Part shown: positions 1-6,466 of the stretch, piece after piece
How positions within the stretch are numbered: the stretch's first letter is position 1
Layout: each line of letters opens with the position of its first letter
Assembly (NCBI GenBank): GCA_910578605.1
Contig: CAJTQG010000048.1
Coordinates: 1 to 20,810 of the forward strand
Direction: 5' to 3'
Length of the DNA: 20,810 nucleotides
Origin: an uncultured Lachnospiraceae bacterium
Lineage (GTDB): Bacteria; Bacillota; Clostridia; Lachnospirales; Lachnospiraceae
The notes under the pieces: generated by a model
Told to the model about the DNA's origin: nothing
Seen by the model: the letters and a program-made list of their open reading frames with translations, nothing else
Database searches by the model: none
Program-made: the position numbers and the translations under genes

Positions 1-83
1 TTTCTATATCTTATATGACACTGTACAGCATAGTATGCCTCCAGCATAAAAAGACATAGTTAACAAATTACATAGAAATTTTT

Positions 84-569
84 TTACTTACTATTAATGT
101 AATTGATTAAGCCTTCTGCCTTTATAATTCTCTGCATAAACTCAGGAAATGCCTGTCCTTGAAACTGAGTTCCCTTTGTCTTATTATAAATCATGCCGCT
201 GTCAAAATCAATTTCCACTTCGTCCCCAGCCTCAATTCCCTTTGCTGCCTGAGGACATTCAATAATAGGCAATCCGATATTGATGGCATTGCGGTAAAAA
301 ATACGGGCAAATGTTTCCGCTATCACGCAGCTCACACCAGATGCTTTAATGGAAATGGGCGCATGCTCCCTAGAGGAACCGCATCCAAAATTTTTGTCCG
401 CCACAATAATATCCCCCGGCTGCACTTTCTTTGCAAAATCAATATCAATATCCTCCATACAATGCTTCGCCAATTCCGCCGGGTCAGGGGCATTCAAATA
501 TCTAGCCGGAATAATTACATCTGTATCTACATTATCTCCATATTTAAAAACTTTTCCCATTGCTTTCAT
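84..569 (-). CDS. leuD: 3-isopropylmalate dehydratase small subunit
   Basis: Small (swivel-domain) subunit of the cytoplasmic isopropylmalate isomerase, which with LeuC converts 2-isopropylmalate to 3-isopropylmalate in leucine synthesis. The 161-aa protein opens with GKVFKYGDNVDTDVIIPARYL and carries the family loop GCGSSREHAP at residues 62-71, which contacts substrate. Length fits the short LeuD class that pairs with a 420-aa LeuC. I chose the ATG at 569: an AAGAGG-like site precedes it and homology begins there; the frame stays open upstream to a GTG at 638 but those residues look non-homologous. It lies 142 nt downstream of leuC, a wide gap that contains a TATAAT sequence (minus strand, 594-599) without a convincing -35 box. 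A close alternative would be homoaconitase/citraconate small subunit; adjacency to LeuC and motif sequence favour leuD, though substrate cannot be read directly. Confidence 0.93.
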   Translation of the reverse strand: MKAMGKVFKYGDNVDTDVIIPARYLNAPDPAELAKHCMEDIDIDFAKKVQPGDIIVADKNFGCGSSREHAPISIKASGVSCVIAETFARIFYRNAINIGLPIIECPQAAKGIEAGDEVEIDFDSGMIYNKTKGTQFQGQAFPEFMQRIIKAEGLINYINSK

Positions 570-711
570 AGTATTTGACCTCTTTTCTTTTCTATTATAA
601 TCAATCTTCCAGTCAGTTATTCCGCATAACGTGAACACAAACCATCACATAGCTAAAGCGCCAAACTGCCGCTGCTATACAACTTTACCAGTCCTCCACC
701 ATCGGGAGCTG

Positions 712-1971
712 TTACACTTCACATGGACAAGAAATCTTTCCCGTAATTGCACTTGCCGCTGCCACTGCTGGACTTGCCAGATATACTTCTGACTCTGGGT
801 CACCCATACGCCCTACAAAATTACGGTTGGTAGTGGCAACTGCTCTCTCTCCCTTTGCCAAAATACCCATATGACCTCCCAGACATGGACCGCATGTTGG
901 TGTGCTAACCGCTGCGCCTGCTTTGATAAATGTAGTTACTAATCCTTCCTCTATTGCTTGTAGATATATTTTTTGTGTGGCGGGAATTACAATCACTCTC
1001 ACACCCTTTGCCACCTGTTTTCCCTCCATTATTTTTGCTGCAATTCTCAAATCCTCTATACGTCCATTGGTACAGGAGCCAATCACCACCTGATCAATTT
1101 TAATATCCCCCACCTCATCTATTGTTCTTGTGTTTTCCGGCAAATGGGGGAATGCCACCGTTGGTTTTAACTGACTTAAATCAATAGTGTATGTCTCATC
1201 ATACTGTGCATCCTCGTCAGCCTCGTATATATGATATTCCTTTATGGAATGCTCCTTCATATAGGCAATGGCCTTGTCATCCACAGGAAAAATACCATTC
1301 TTTCCTCCTGCCTCAATTGCCATGTTTGTTATGGCAAAACGGTCATCCATGGATAAGTGGGCCACACCATCACCGGTGAATTCCATAGACTTGTACAGCG
1401 CACCGTCCACTCCTATCATACCAATAATATGGAGAATCACATCCTTGCCGCTCACCCACTCTCCTGGTTTTCCCTTTAAAATAAATCGAATAGCAGAAGG
1501 TACCTTAAACCATGCCTTGCCTGTTGCCATTCCTGCCGCCATATCTGTACTTCCCACACCTGTGGAAAATGCACCAAGTGCACCATATGTACAAGTATGA
1601 GAATCAGCGCCGATAACCACATCCCCTGCAACTACCAACCCTTTTTCTGGAAGCAGTGCATGTTCAATTCCCACCTCTCCTGTCTCAAAGAAATTAGTAA
1701 TATCGTTGGCATATGCAAAATCCTTTGCACATTTACACAACTCTGCTGATTTAATATCTTTATTTGGTGTAAAGTGATCCAGAACAATGGCAATCTTGTC
1801 CTTATCAAACACCCCCTCTGTATTCATTTTTTTCATTTCTCCGATAGCAACAGGAGCTGTCACATCGTTTCCTAATACTAAATCCAACTCAGCCTCAATT
1901 AATTGCCCTGCCTTTACCTCATTTAATCCGGCATGAGCGGCTAAAATTTTCTGTGTCATTGTCATTCCCAT
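712..1971 (-). CDS. leuC: 3-isopropylmalate dehydratase large subunit
   Basis: Aconitase-family catalytic subunit of isopropylmalate isomerase, acting with LeuD. The 419-aa chain has the three 4Fe-4S ligands as C300 (GSCTNGRIEDLR), C360 and C363 (TCGPCLGGH), together with the DHFTPN motif near residue 65, GADSHTCTYGALG at 121-133 and GRMGDPESEVYLASP near 387-401. Length matches the bacterial/archaeal-type LeuC of about 420 aa rather than the 470-aa enterobacterial type. The ATG at 1971 is supported by AAGGAGG nine nt upstream; a second in-frame ATG two codons on is less well spaced. The two genes most likely form one transcript. The 151-nt upstream gap has no T-box core or leader-peptide signature that I can see, so its control is unknown. 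Confidence 0.95.
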   Translation of the reverse strand: MGMTMTQKILAAHAGLNEVKAGQLIEAELDLVLGNDVTAPVAIGEMKKMNTEGVFDKDKIAIVLDHFTPNKDIKSAELCKCAKDFAYANDITNFFETGEVGIEHALLPEKGLVVAGDVVIGADSHTCTYGALGAFSTGVGSTDMAAGMATGKAWFKVPSAIRFILKGKPGEWVSGKDVILHIIGMIGVDGALYKSMEFTGDGVAHLSMDDRFAITNMAIEAGGKNGIFPVDDKAIAYMKEHSIKEYHIYEADEDAQYDETYTIDLSQLKPTVAFPHLPENTRTIDEVGDIKIDQVVIGSCTNGRIEDLRIAAKIMEGKQVAKGVRVIVIPATQKIYLQAIEEGLVTTFIKAGAAVSTPTCGPCLGGHMGILAKGERAVATTNRNFVGRMGDPESEVYLASPAVAAASAITGKISCPCEV

Positions 1972-2032
1972 GAAACTAGTCCTCCTTACCTTTTAAAAAT
2001 ATATCGCACCTATCATGTGCAACATTGAAAAA

Positions 2033-2058
2033 TCTCCCGGAGACATCTCTCCGAGAGC
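2033..2058 (-). terminator. Rho-independent terminator after the beta-propeller gene
   Basis: An imperfect stem (c2034-a2043 pairing with t2048-g2057, one C/A mismatch) closes a 4-nt loop. On the minus strand it is followed by TTTTT, about 65 nt after the stop of the beta-propeller gene and before leuC. On the plus strand the same stem is followed by a longer T-rich tract, so it could work in both directions. It separates the sigma/beta-propeller unit from leuCD. Confidence 0.7.
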
Positions 2059-2122
2059 TTTTCTTTATTTTTATTTTGATTTATTTTGTTATTTTAGCAC
2101 ACAAACATTGATTTTACAATCT

Positions 2123-4645
2123 TTATTTCATGTTTTGAAGGGAATATTTCTCCAACTGCTGATAATCTTTTAATTGATACCTGACAATTTCCTTTCCCGG
2201 CACAACTATAAAAAATTCATTGCGGATATAGATTCCTCGCATGTGATCTAAGTTCTCCTCATATAGTAGCAGCTGGTCCCTCTCCTCATAGCACTCATAA
2301 AACTTTTTCTTATAATTGGTGTAGGTAAGCTTCTTTTGAAAGCCCTTTGTCTTATTGTAGGAAAAAACAACATACTGTTCTGTTACCAAATCTTTCTCCT
2401 GGTCCTGGATAGATAAGGTAAAACCAATTATATTTTTTTCCGGCATTATACATACAGATTTGTAGTAATCAGCCGCTGTTGTCTGTGTGTAATCCCCCTT
2501 TCTAATTACTTTCTTTGACACCTCCTTGACTTTGGATGGATCAGATATATCAAACATGGACAGCTTCACATACTCATCCTCCTCGCCAATGCCTAACAAC
2601 AAGTTGTCTGACCACAAATGCAGATATTCTGAAAAGCCTGGTATTTTTAATTTGCCTATCACTTTAGGATTCCATGGGTCGGACACATCTACAGAAAACA
2701 GTGGGTCCACCTGCTCAAAAGTAACAAAATATGCCATATCCTTCACGTATCGCACCCCATACAGGTCTTCTCCCTCTGCCAGCTTTTTTACACTTCCTGT
2801 CACCTTCAGCTTATTATTTAAGATGTATAAATTGGTATATGTTCTATACTCCTCCTTAAATTCCTCCACATGAGTTACTACTCTTAAATAACCATTGCTC
2901 TCATTGGCAGCAAAGCTGTTATCCACGCTGCCCTTCACACCTGTAGATGCCTTAAAATGCATCGTTCCGTCTTGATACAAAAATTTTATAATTCTTGTGC
3001 TGTTTCCATTTTCCTCTCTCCAGTCTTCTTTCATCAAATACATAGCATTGGGACTGACATAGATTTGACTGACCTGACCTAATATAGCTTTCTTAACCAA
3101 GCAATTTTCAGGCTCCCCTAAATCCCACGCAGAAACCACATAAAAGCTGCTGTTTGCATCATTATCTTCCAGTATATAAGTGTTGCTTGGCGTGATTTTT
3201 TTGCCGTCAACTTTGGGAATAGACTCTTCATTTGCCTTAATGTTTTCCTTTTTTAAAGCATCATTATATTGTACACTGCTGAAGAAATCCGTAAATACAT
3301 ATAAAATTCCATCACTGATACGGGATGTATTATAAAAACCATCTTGTTTTTTGGAAGAAATTTTTTCTATTTCATTTTTATCAGAAATATCATAAACATC
3401 TATTCTAGTCATCTCTGTTCTTTTGATTTCTACCATTGCCTCACTGGTATTATCTTCAAAAATTGCATTATAAATTTTTTTAAAGTTGTTGTCAGTATCT
3501 AAATTATGATACAGATTGCTTATAATAACCATCCTGTCATTCTGGACATACATTTCCATTACTTTTAATGCCCACTGTTTTTTTTCTGATTTTATAACCT
3601 CATCATACACATAAGATAAATTTTTTTCACCAACCTTTGTGATTTCTAACTGATTGGAACCCTTATTCAATGTATAAATATATTTTCCATCTGTCTTTAC
3701 AATATCTGCTTCATCAATCTGTTCATCCACTGTATTTGTTTTGGAATAATCAAACTCCTCTGGTTCTGACAGTTCCCCTTGATCCACCCCTATAGAAGTA
3801 TTAATGTCGCCGACATAATTGTTGCTGTTTGAATCCGATTCATCATTGTTGGTTCCAGAAACAAGATTTTCTTCAAAATCCTTTCCAACTAAGTCGTCCC
3901 TTTCATAATAGGAATTGCGGTATGCCTTTGTCAATATTTTAAAAATATCACTGTAATCCGATGCAAGACGAACATCCTCCTGACCTGACAGCTCATCTTG
4001 AACTTTCTGTGTTTCCTTCTCCTTATCACCTTTACTTTCATCCTCCGTGACTGTTTCCTGTATATTTTCTTTTTTATTCTCCTCTGTTGTACTGTTAGTG
4101 CCGGTCTGAGAGTTTGAAGTGCTTTGCTGTGTCACTGTCTCCGATTCTTTTTTTGTGTTCTTGTCTGAAGCTTCCACTCCATTTTTCTGCACAGGTTTAT
4201 CTTTCTCCTGTATAGCCTCCTGGCTTACTGTTTTGTAGGCACCCTCATGATAACTCTGTTGATAGGAATACACTCCGATTCCCAAAAACAGACAAGCAGC
4301 CATTCCACAAAATGCTCTTTTTATTATTTTTTGTCTTGTTTTTTTCTTCTCCAAAATAAGACGATTTTCTAAAGCATTCATCATATTATCTGGCATTATA
4401 GAATCTGGAATTTCTATATCCTTTAAGTCTTCTCTCAATTTATTCATCACCCTATTCATCTGCTCTTTTGACAGTTCCTCCTCTAGCTCCAAAAGATTGT
4501 CGTTTTTCATTCCCATACCTAAATCTATGCCTTCTTCCTCAGGCTTTCCTGTTTCATACTCTTTCCTTTTATTTTCTTCCCTTTTAATCTCTTTCCATTC
4601 ATTTTCTTTTCTTTCATTCTCTTTTCTTTTATTCTCTATACTCAT
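2123..4645 (-). CDS. Membrane-anchored beta-propeller domain protein, possible anti-sigma partner
   Basis: Predicted type II-like membrane protein of 840 aa. Residues 4-31 are a highly charged run of pentapeptides of the form ENxRK; residues about 50-105 are an acidic/helical cytoplasmic segment (LLELEEELSKEQMNRVMNKL, then IPDSIMPDNMMNALENRL); one membrane helix spans about 110-128; a Ser/Thr/Glu/Lys-rich linker follows to about 220; the rest is a beta-propeller. The signature DEQIDEADIVKTDGKYIY at 307-324 is diagnostic of the secreted C-terminal beta-propeller family (Beta_propel), so the propeller should be outside the membrane. ATG at 4645 overlaps the sigma-factor stop (ATGA) and has GGAGG seven nt upstream; a GTG two codons earlier lacks room for a ribosome site. 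Overlap with an ECF sigma gene and the cytoplasmic-segment/one-helix/outer-sensor layout suggest a regulator of that sigma factor. No zinc anti-sigma motif is visible, so that role is inference. Confidence 0.85.
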   Translation of the reverse strand: MSIENKRKENERKENEWKEIKREENKRKEYETGKPEEEGIDLGMGMKNDNLLELEEELSKEQMNRVMNKLREDLKDIEIPDSIMPDNMMNALENRLILEKKKTRQKIIKRAFCGMAACLFLGIGVYSYQQSYHEGAYKTVSQEAIQEKDKPVQKNGVEASDKNTKKESETVTQQSTSNSQTGTNSTTEENKKENIQETVTEDESKGDKEKETQKVQDELSGQEDVRLASDYSDIFKILTKAYRNSYYERDDLVGKDFEENLVSGTNNDESDSNSNNYVGDINTSIGVDQGELSEPEEFDYSKTNTVDEQIDEADIVKTDGKYIYTLNKGSNQLEITKVGEKNLSYVYDEVIKSEKKQWALKVMEMYVQNDRMVIISNLYHNLDTDNNFKKIYNAIFEDNTSEAMVEIKRTEMTRIDVYDISDKNEIEKISSKKQDGFYNTSRISDGILYVFTDFFSSVQYNDALKKENIKANEESIPKVDGKKITPSNTYILEDNDANSSFYVVSAWDLGEPENCLVKKAILGQVSQIYVSPNAMYLMKEDWREENGNSTRIIKFLYQDGTMHFKASTGVKGSVDNSFAANESNGYLRVVTHVEEFKEEYRTYTNLYILNNKLKVTGSVKKLAEGEDLYGVRYVKDMAYFVTFEQVDPLFSVDVSDPWNPKVIGKLKIPGFSEYLHLWSDNLLLGIGEEDEYVKLSMFDISDPSKVKEVSKKVIRKGDYTQTTAADYYKSVCIMPEKNIIGFTLSIQDQEKDLVTEQYVVFSYNKTKGFQKKLTYTNYKKKFYECYEERDQLLLYEENLDHMRGIYIRNEFFIVVPGKEIVRYQLKDYQQLEKYSLQNMK
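4562..4636 (-). repeat. Five tandem 15-bp units coding charged pentapeptides
   Basis: At the start of the beta-propeller gene the protein reads ENKRK, ENERK, ENEWK, EIKRE, ENKRK: five imperfect 5-residue units, so a 15-bp DNA period with a purine-only coding strand. Such tracts change copy number easily by slippage; because the period is a multiple of three the frame would be kept. Confidence 0.7.
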
Positions 4646-5175
4646 ACACACACCTCCATTTTCTTATGCATTTTTCCCAATGCTTTACTTAACTTAGAAC
4701 GGACTGTACCTGAAGGCATATCAAGCATCTCGCCAATCTCATGACTTTTATATCCTCCAAACACTGCCATGGAAATAATATATCTCTCTTCCTCCTCTAA
4801 GCTGCAATATGCCTGTTTTAAGTCTTGTCTTTTTTCTAAATCCAGTTCCTGTGGTACCGACAATTCTAAATTTTCATCCCATTCCACAGTATTCTTCTGA
4901 TACGACGCTAATTTCTTTTTACATTTATTGCCTAATATTTTAAATAACCAGCGGCGAAACGCTCCGTCATCTCTTAGACTTTTCAAACTTCGATATACAT
5001 CAAAAACGGTATCACTTACAACATCCTCCGCATCCTCCCTATTTTTCAACACATAGAACGCATAACAATACATTTCCTTGTATACTGCCTCATAGAGCTT
5101 TGAGAATGCCTGTTTGTCTCCCATTTTTGCCTGTTTAACAAGCTCTGACATACTATCATCCAATTGTTTTTCCAC
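4642..5175 (-). CDS. ECF-type RNA polymerase sigma factor
   Basis: Sigma-70 family extracytoplasmic-function sigma factor of 177 aa. Region 2 spans about residues 12-82 (ELVKQAKMGDKQAFSKLYE; NREDAEDVVSDTVFDVYRSL; AFRRWLFKILGNKCKK) and region 4 about 122-172 with the helix-turn-helix GYKSHEIGEMLDMPSGTVRS. Region 1.1 and region 3 are absent, as in ECF factors. Start is uncertain: the GTG at 5175 has AAGGAGG nine nt upstream and is preferred; a TTG at 5220 would add 15 residues but its purine-rich site directly abuts the codon. The stop overlaps the next start by four bases (ATGA), so the two are translationally coupled. Upstream, a perfect TTGACA lies at 5306-5311 (minus strand) but no good -10 follows at normal spacing, so autoregulation through an ECF promoter is possible and unproven. 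Confidence 0.9.
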   Translation of the reverse strand: MEKQLDDSMSELVKQAKMGDKQAFSKLYEAVYKEMYCYAFYVLKNREDAEDVVSDTVFDVYRSLKSLRDDGAFRRWLFKILGNKCKKKLASYQKNTVEWDENLELSVPQELDLEKRQDLKQAYCSLEEEERYIISMAVFGGYKSHEIGEMLDMPSGTVRSKLSKALGKMHKKMEVCV

Positions 5176-5326
5176 ATTACCCAGCCTCCTTGTTCCCTTT
5201 TCTTTTTGATTGATTTTCAATCCTTCCTTTCATTGTATTCTATATTGGTTTCTTTTACTGATAATTACTCATATATCAATCCTGTTCACTGCTCTCATAT
5301 AATAGTGTCAAAAAACTGGAAAACTG

Positions 5327-5355
5327 TTGCAATTATTTTTAAAATATGTTATAAA
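5327..5355 (+). promoter_or_regulatory. Promoter for tRNA-Ser
   Basis: TTGCAA (5327-5332), a 17-nt spacer and TATAAA (5350-5355) with an extended -10 TG one base upstream. This is a close match to a housekeeping sigma-A promoter and would give a leader of roughly 50 nt before the tRNA gene. Confidence 0.6.
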
Positions 5356-5374
5356 ATTAAACAGTGTCTAGAAT

Positions 5375-5403
5375 GAAAGGAATTTTGCTATTAAATTCCT
5401 TTC
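5375..5403 (+). other. 11-bp perfect stem-loop in the tRNA leader
   Basis: GAAAGGAATTT (5375-5385) pairs perfectly with AAATTCCTTTC (5393-5403) around a 7-nt loop. It lies between the tRNA promoter and the first base of tRNA-Ser. It could guide 5' processing or attenuate; no long T-run follows, so it is not an obvious terminator. Confidence 0.55.
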
Positions 5404-5414
5404 TATTTGAATTT

Positions 5415-5500
5415 GGAGATGTATCGAAGTGGTCATAACGAGAACGACTCGAAATCGTTTTGCCTTCACGGGCACATGGGTTCGAATCCCATCATCTCCG
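5415..5500 (+). tRNA. tRNA-Ser(CGA)
   Basis: An 86-nt class II tRNA. The acceptor stem GGAGATG (5415-5421) pairs with CATCTCC (5493-5499) and G5500 is the discriminator. The anticodon stem AACGA/TCGTT encloses loop CTCGAAA, giving anticodon CGA for the codon UCG. A variable-arm helix (TGCC...GGCA) and the T arm ATGGG-TTCGAAT-CCCAT are present. The 3' CCA is not encoded. It is the only plus-strand gene and converges on the signalling locus. Confidence 0.95.
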
Positions 5501-5529
5501 CTGCGTAAATATTTTTTTATACAAAATGG

Positions 5530-5569
5530 ATAGGCAGATGCACTGAATTATTTCGCGCATCTGCCCTAT
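5530..5569. terminator. Convergent terminator-like hairpin
   Basis: GGCAGATGC (5533-5541) pairs perfectly with GCATCTGCC (5557-5565); with one bulged C the stem extends by ATA/TAT (5530-5532 with 5567-5569). The loop is 15 nt. It lies between the 3' end of the tRNA (plus strand) and the last gene of the minus-strand locus, with T-rich DNA on the plus side and a TTTTG run on the minus side, so it may end both transcripts. Confidence 0.55.
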
Positions 5570-5604
5570 TTATTGAATCGTCTTATTCATTATGTCTGTC
5601 TCAT

Positions 5605-5892
5605 TTATTTCCTATCTTGGTTCCATATCAATGTAACCTTATAATCTAGCTTCTTTTTTTCTTTTAATGGATTATTCTCCGTCGGCACACCGGCTCCCGT
5701 AATATAATAATCCTTCTTCACCTCTCCCGGCGAAATATCCTCCGTCACCTTCAGCTTCATTCTAGCACCCTCTGATGCTGCAAATTCATCCAGCATACGC
5801 ACTATTCTGTCAATATCCTGCTGCAGTGCCTTCTGTCTTGCTTCCTCTATTTGTCTTTCTTTTCGCTTGTCTTGCTTTTTCTCATCCGACAT
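5605..5892 (-). CDS. Small paralogous protein B of the signalling locus (unknown function)
   Basis: A 95-aa, highly charged soluble protein with no signal peptide or membrane segment. A Lys/Glu/Gln-rich helix (residues about 4-30) leads into DIDRIVRMLDEFAASEG and then LKVTEDISPGE, both shared with the protein encoded just upstream (DIDNLVKMLDGFASSGEG; LKVTEDVAPGE). The C-terminal third (KKKLDYKVTLIWNQDRK) is not shared. I chose the ATG at 5892, preceded by a purine-rich GGGGGATGG stretch; the frame is open to 6081, but that extension runs through the neighbouring gene in another frame and reads as non-protein-like sequence. It sits 67 nt after its paralog at the end of the locus. I do not recognise the family; a small adaptor or substrate of the kinase/VWA machinery is a guess from position only. 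Confidence 0.75.
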   Translation of the reverse strand: MSDEKKQDKRKERQIEEARQKALQQDIDRIVRMLDEFAASEGARMKLKVTEDISPGEVKKDYYITGAGVPTENNPLKEKKKLDYKVTLIWNQDRK

Positions 5893-5959
5893 CACTACCA
5901 TCCCCCATCTCTCAGAAATTATAAAAATATACAAACAGAATGAAATGTTCTGCATACAC

Positions 5960-6202
5960 TTAATTGCAGTCTCCCTTGTTTGCCTCCTCCAACACATCGA
6001 AGGCTTCCCCCTTCGCCCAAACGCTTCCCACATCACATCTGCCATGATGATAAACCTTTGCCGTCTCACCAGGGGCCACATCCTCCGTCACTTTCAAATT
6101 CAACCTTCCCTCCCCCGAACTGGCAAAGCCGTCCAACATTTTCACTAAATTATCAATATCTGTCTCATTTACGGCTTGATTGTTATTTTGATTATCACTC
6201 AT
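5960..6202 (-). CDS. Small paralogous protein A of the signalling locus (unknown function)
   Basis: An 80-aa soluble protein with a polar Asn/Gln-rich start, then DIDNLVKMLDGFASSGEG (about residues 15-32) and LKVTEDVAPGE (about 36-46), both repeated in the protein encoded next. The C-terminal half differs (VYHHGRCDVGSVWAKGE) and holds two cysteines. The ATG at 6202 follows an AGGATA-type site and lies about 125 nt downstream of a good promoter at 6328-6356, so this gene and its twin may have their own transcript. Family not recognised. The two-part layout (conserved first half, variable second half) could be read as a peptide precursor with a leader, but no modifying enzyme is evident nearby, so I do not make that call. 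Confidence 0.75.
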   Translation of the reverse strand: MSDNQNNNQAVNETDIDNLVKMLDGFASSGEGRLNLKVTEDVAPGETAKVYHHGRCDVGSVWAKGEAFDVLEEANKGDCN

Positions 6203-6327
6203 ATTATCCTGTATCCTTTCTTTATATATTTACTTCATAACTGTTATTGTCCCGTTTACTGGCACACCTTTTACTTTTCCTGCTTTTTCTTAGTTTCTCT
6301 TTTCTTTCTCTCCTACCCTCCCCATGA

Positions 6328-6356
6328 ATTGTAACATGTAATGCCAAGATGCGCAA
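6328..6356 (-). promoter_or_regulatory. Promoter upstream of the twin small-protein genes
   Basis: On the minus strand TTGCGC (6351-6356), a 17-nt spacer, and TACAAT (6328-6333) preceded by TG at the extended -10 position. It lies in the 264-nt gap between the DUF2201 protein gene and the small-protein genes. The gap otherwise shows only a purine-rich leader and a short 5-bp dyad with no terminator T-run. Confidence 0.5.
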
Positions 6357-6466
6357 GATTATTCTATTCCTCCTATCTGCACACACACCCCATCCCCATC
6401 TGTCGTCCTAATCCACACACTCCTATTGCCTGCCTGCATTAGTGCTTTCAGGCTATCTCCATACTT

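Noticed and set aside
570..711. Extra small gene or promoter in the 142-nt leuC-leuD gap.
   Set aside because: No frame with a start and ribosome site; the lone TATAAT lacks a -35 element.
1268..1600. Plus-strand open frame antisense to leuC.
   Set aside because: Shadow of a strongly supported gene on the other strand; no ribosome site and no recognisable protein.
1972..2122. T-box or attenuator leader before leuC.
   Set aside because: No T-box core sequence or leader peptide; the hairpin at 2033-2058 is better explained as the terminator of the upstream gene. The GCAC/GTGC dyad at 2006-2020 has only 4-bp arms.
5221..5326. Promoter for the sigma gene based on TTGACA at 5306-5311 (minus strand).
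   Set aside because: No acceptable -10 at 16-18 nt; ECF-type elements could not be assigned without knowing the sigma factor's specificity.
5893..6081. Upstream extension of the 95-aa small protein to 158 aa.
   Set aside because: The extension runs through the twin gene in another frame, reads as Trp/Arg/Cys-rich non-protein-like sequence, and the paralog alignment starts at the later ATG.
5960..6202. The 80-aa small protein as a modified-peptide (RiPP) precursor, given its leader-like first half and Cys-containing second half.
   Set aside because: No radical SAM, lanthionine, YcaO or other modifying enzyme is in the window, and its twin lacks the cysteines.
6428..6466. Terminator after the DUF2201 protein gene (GCCTG/CAGGC dyad).
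   Set aside because: Only five base pairs, a 12-nt loop and no T-run.
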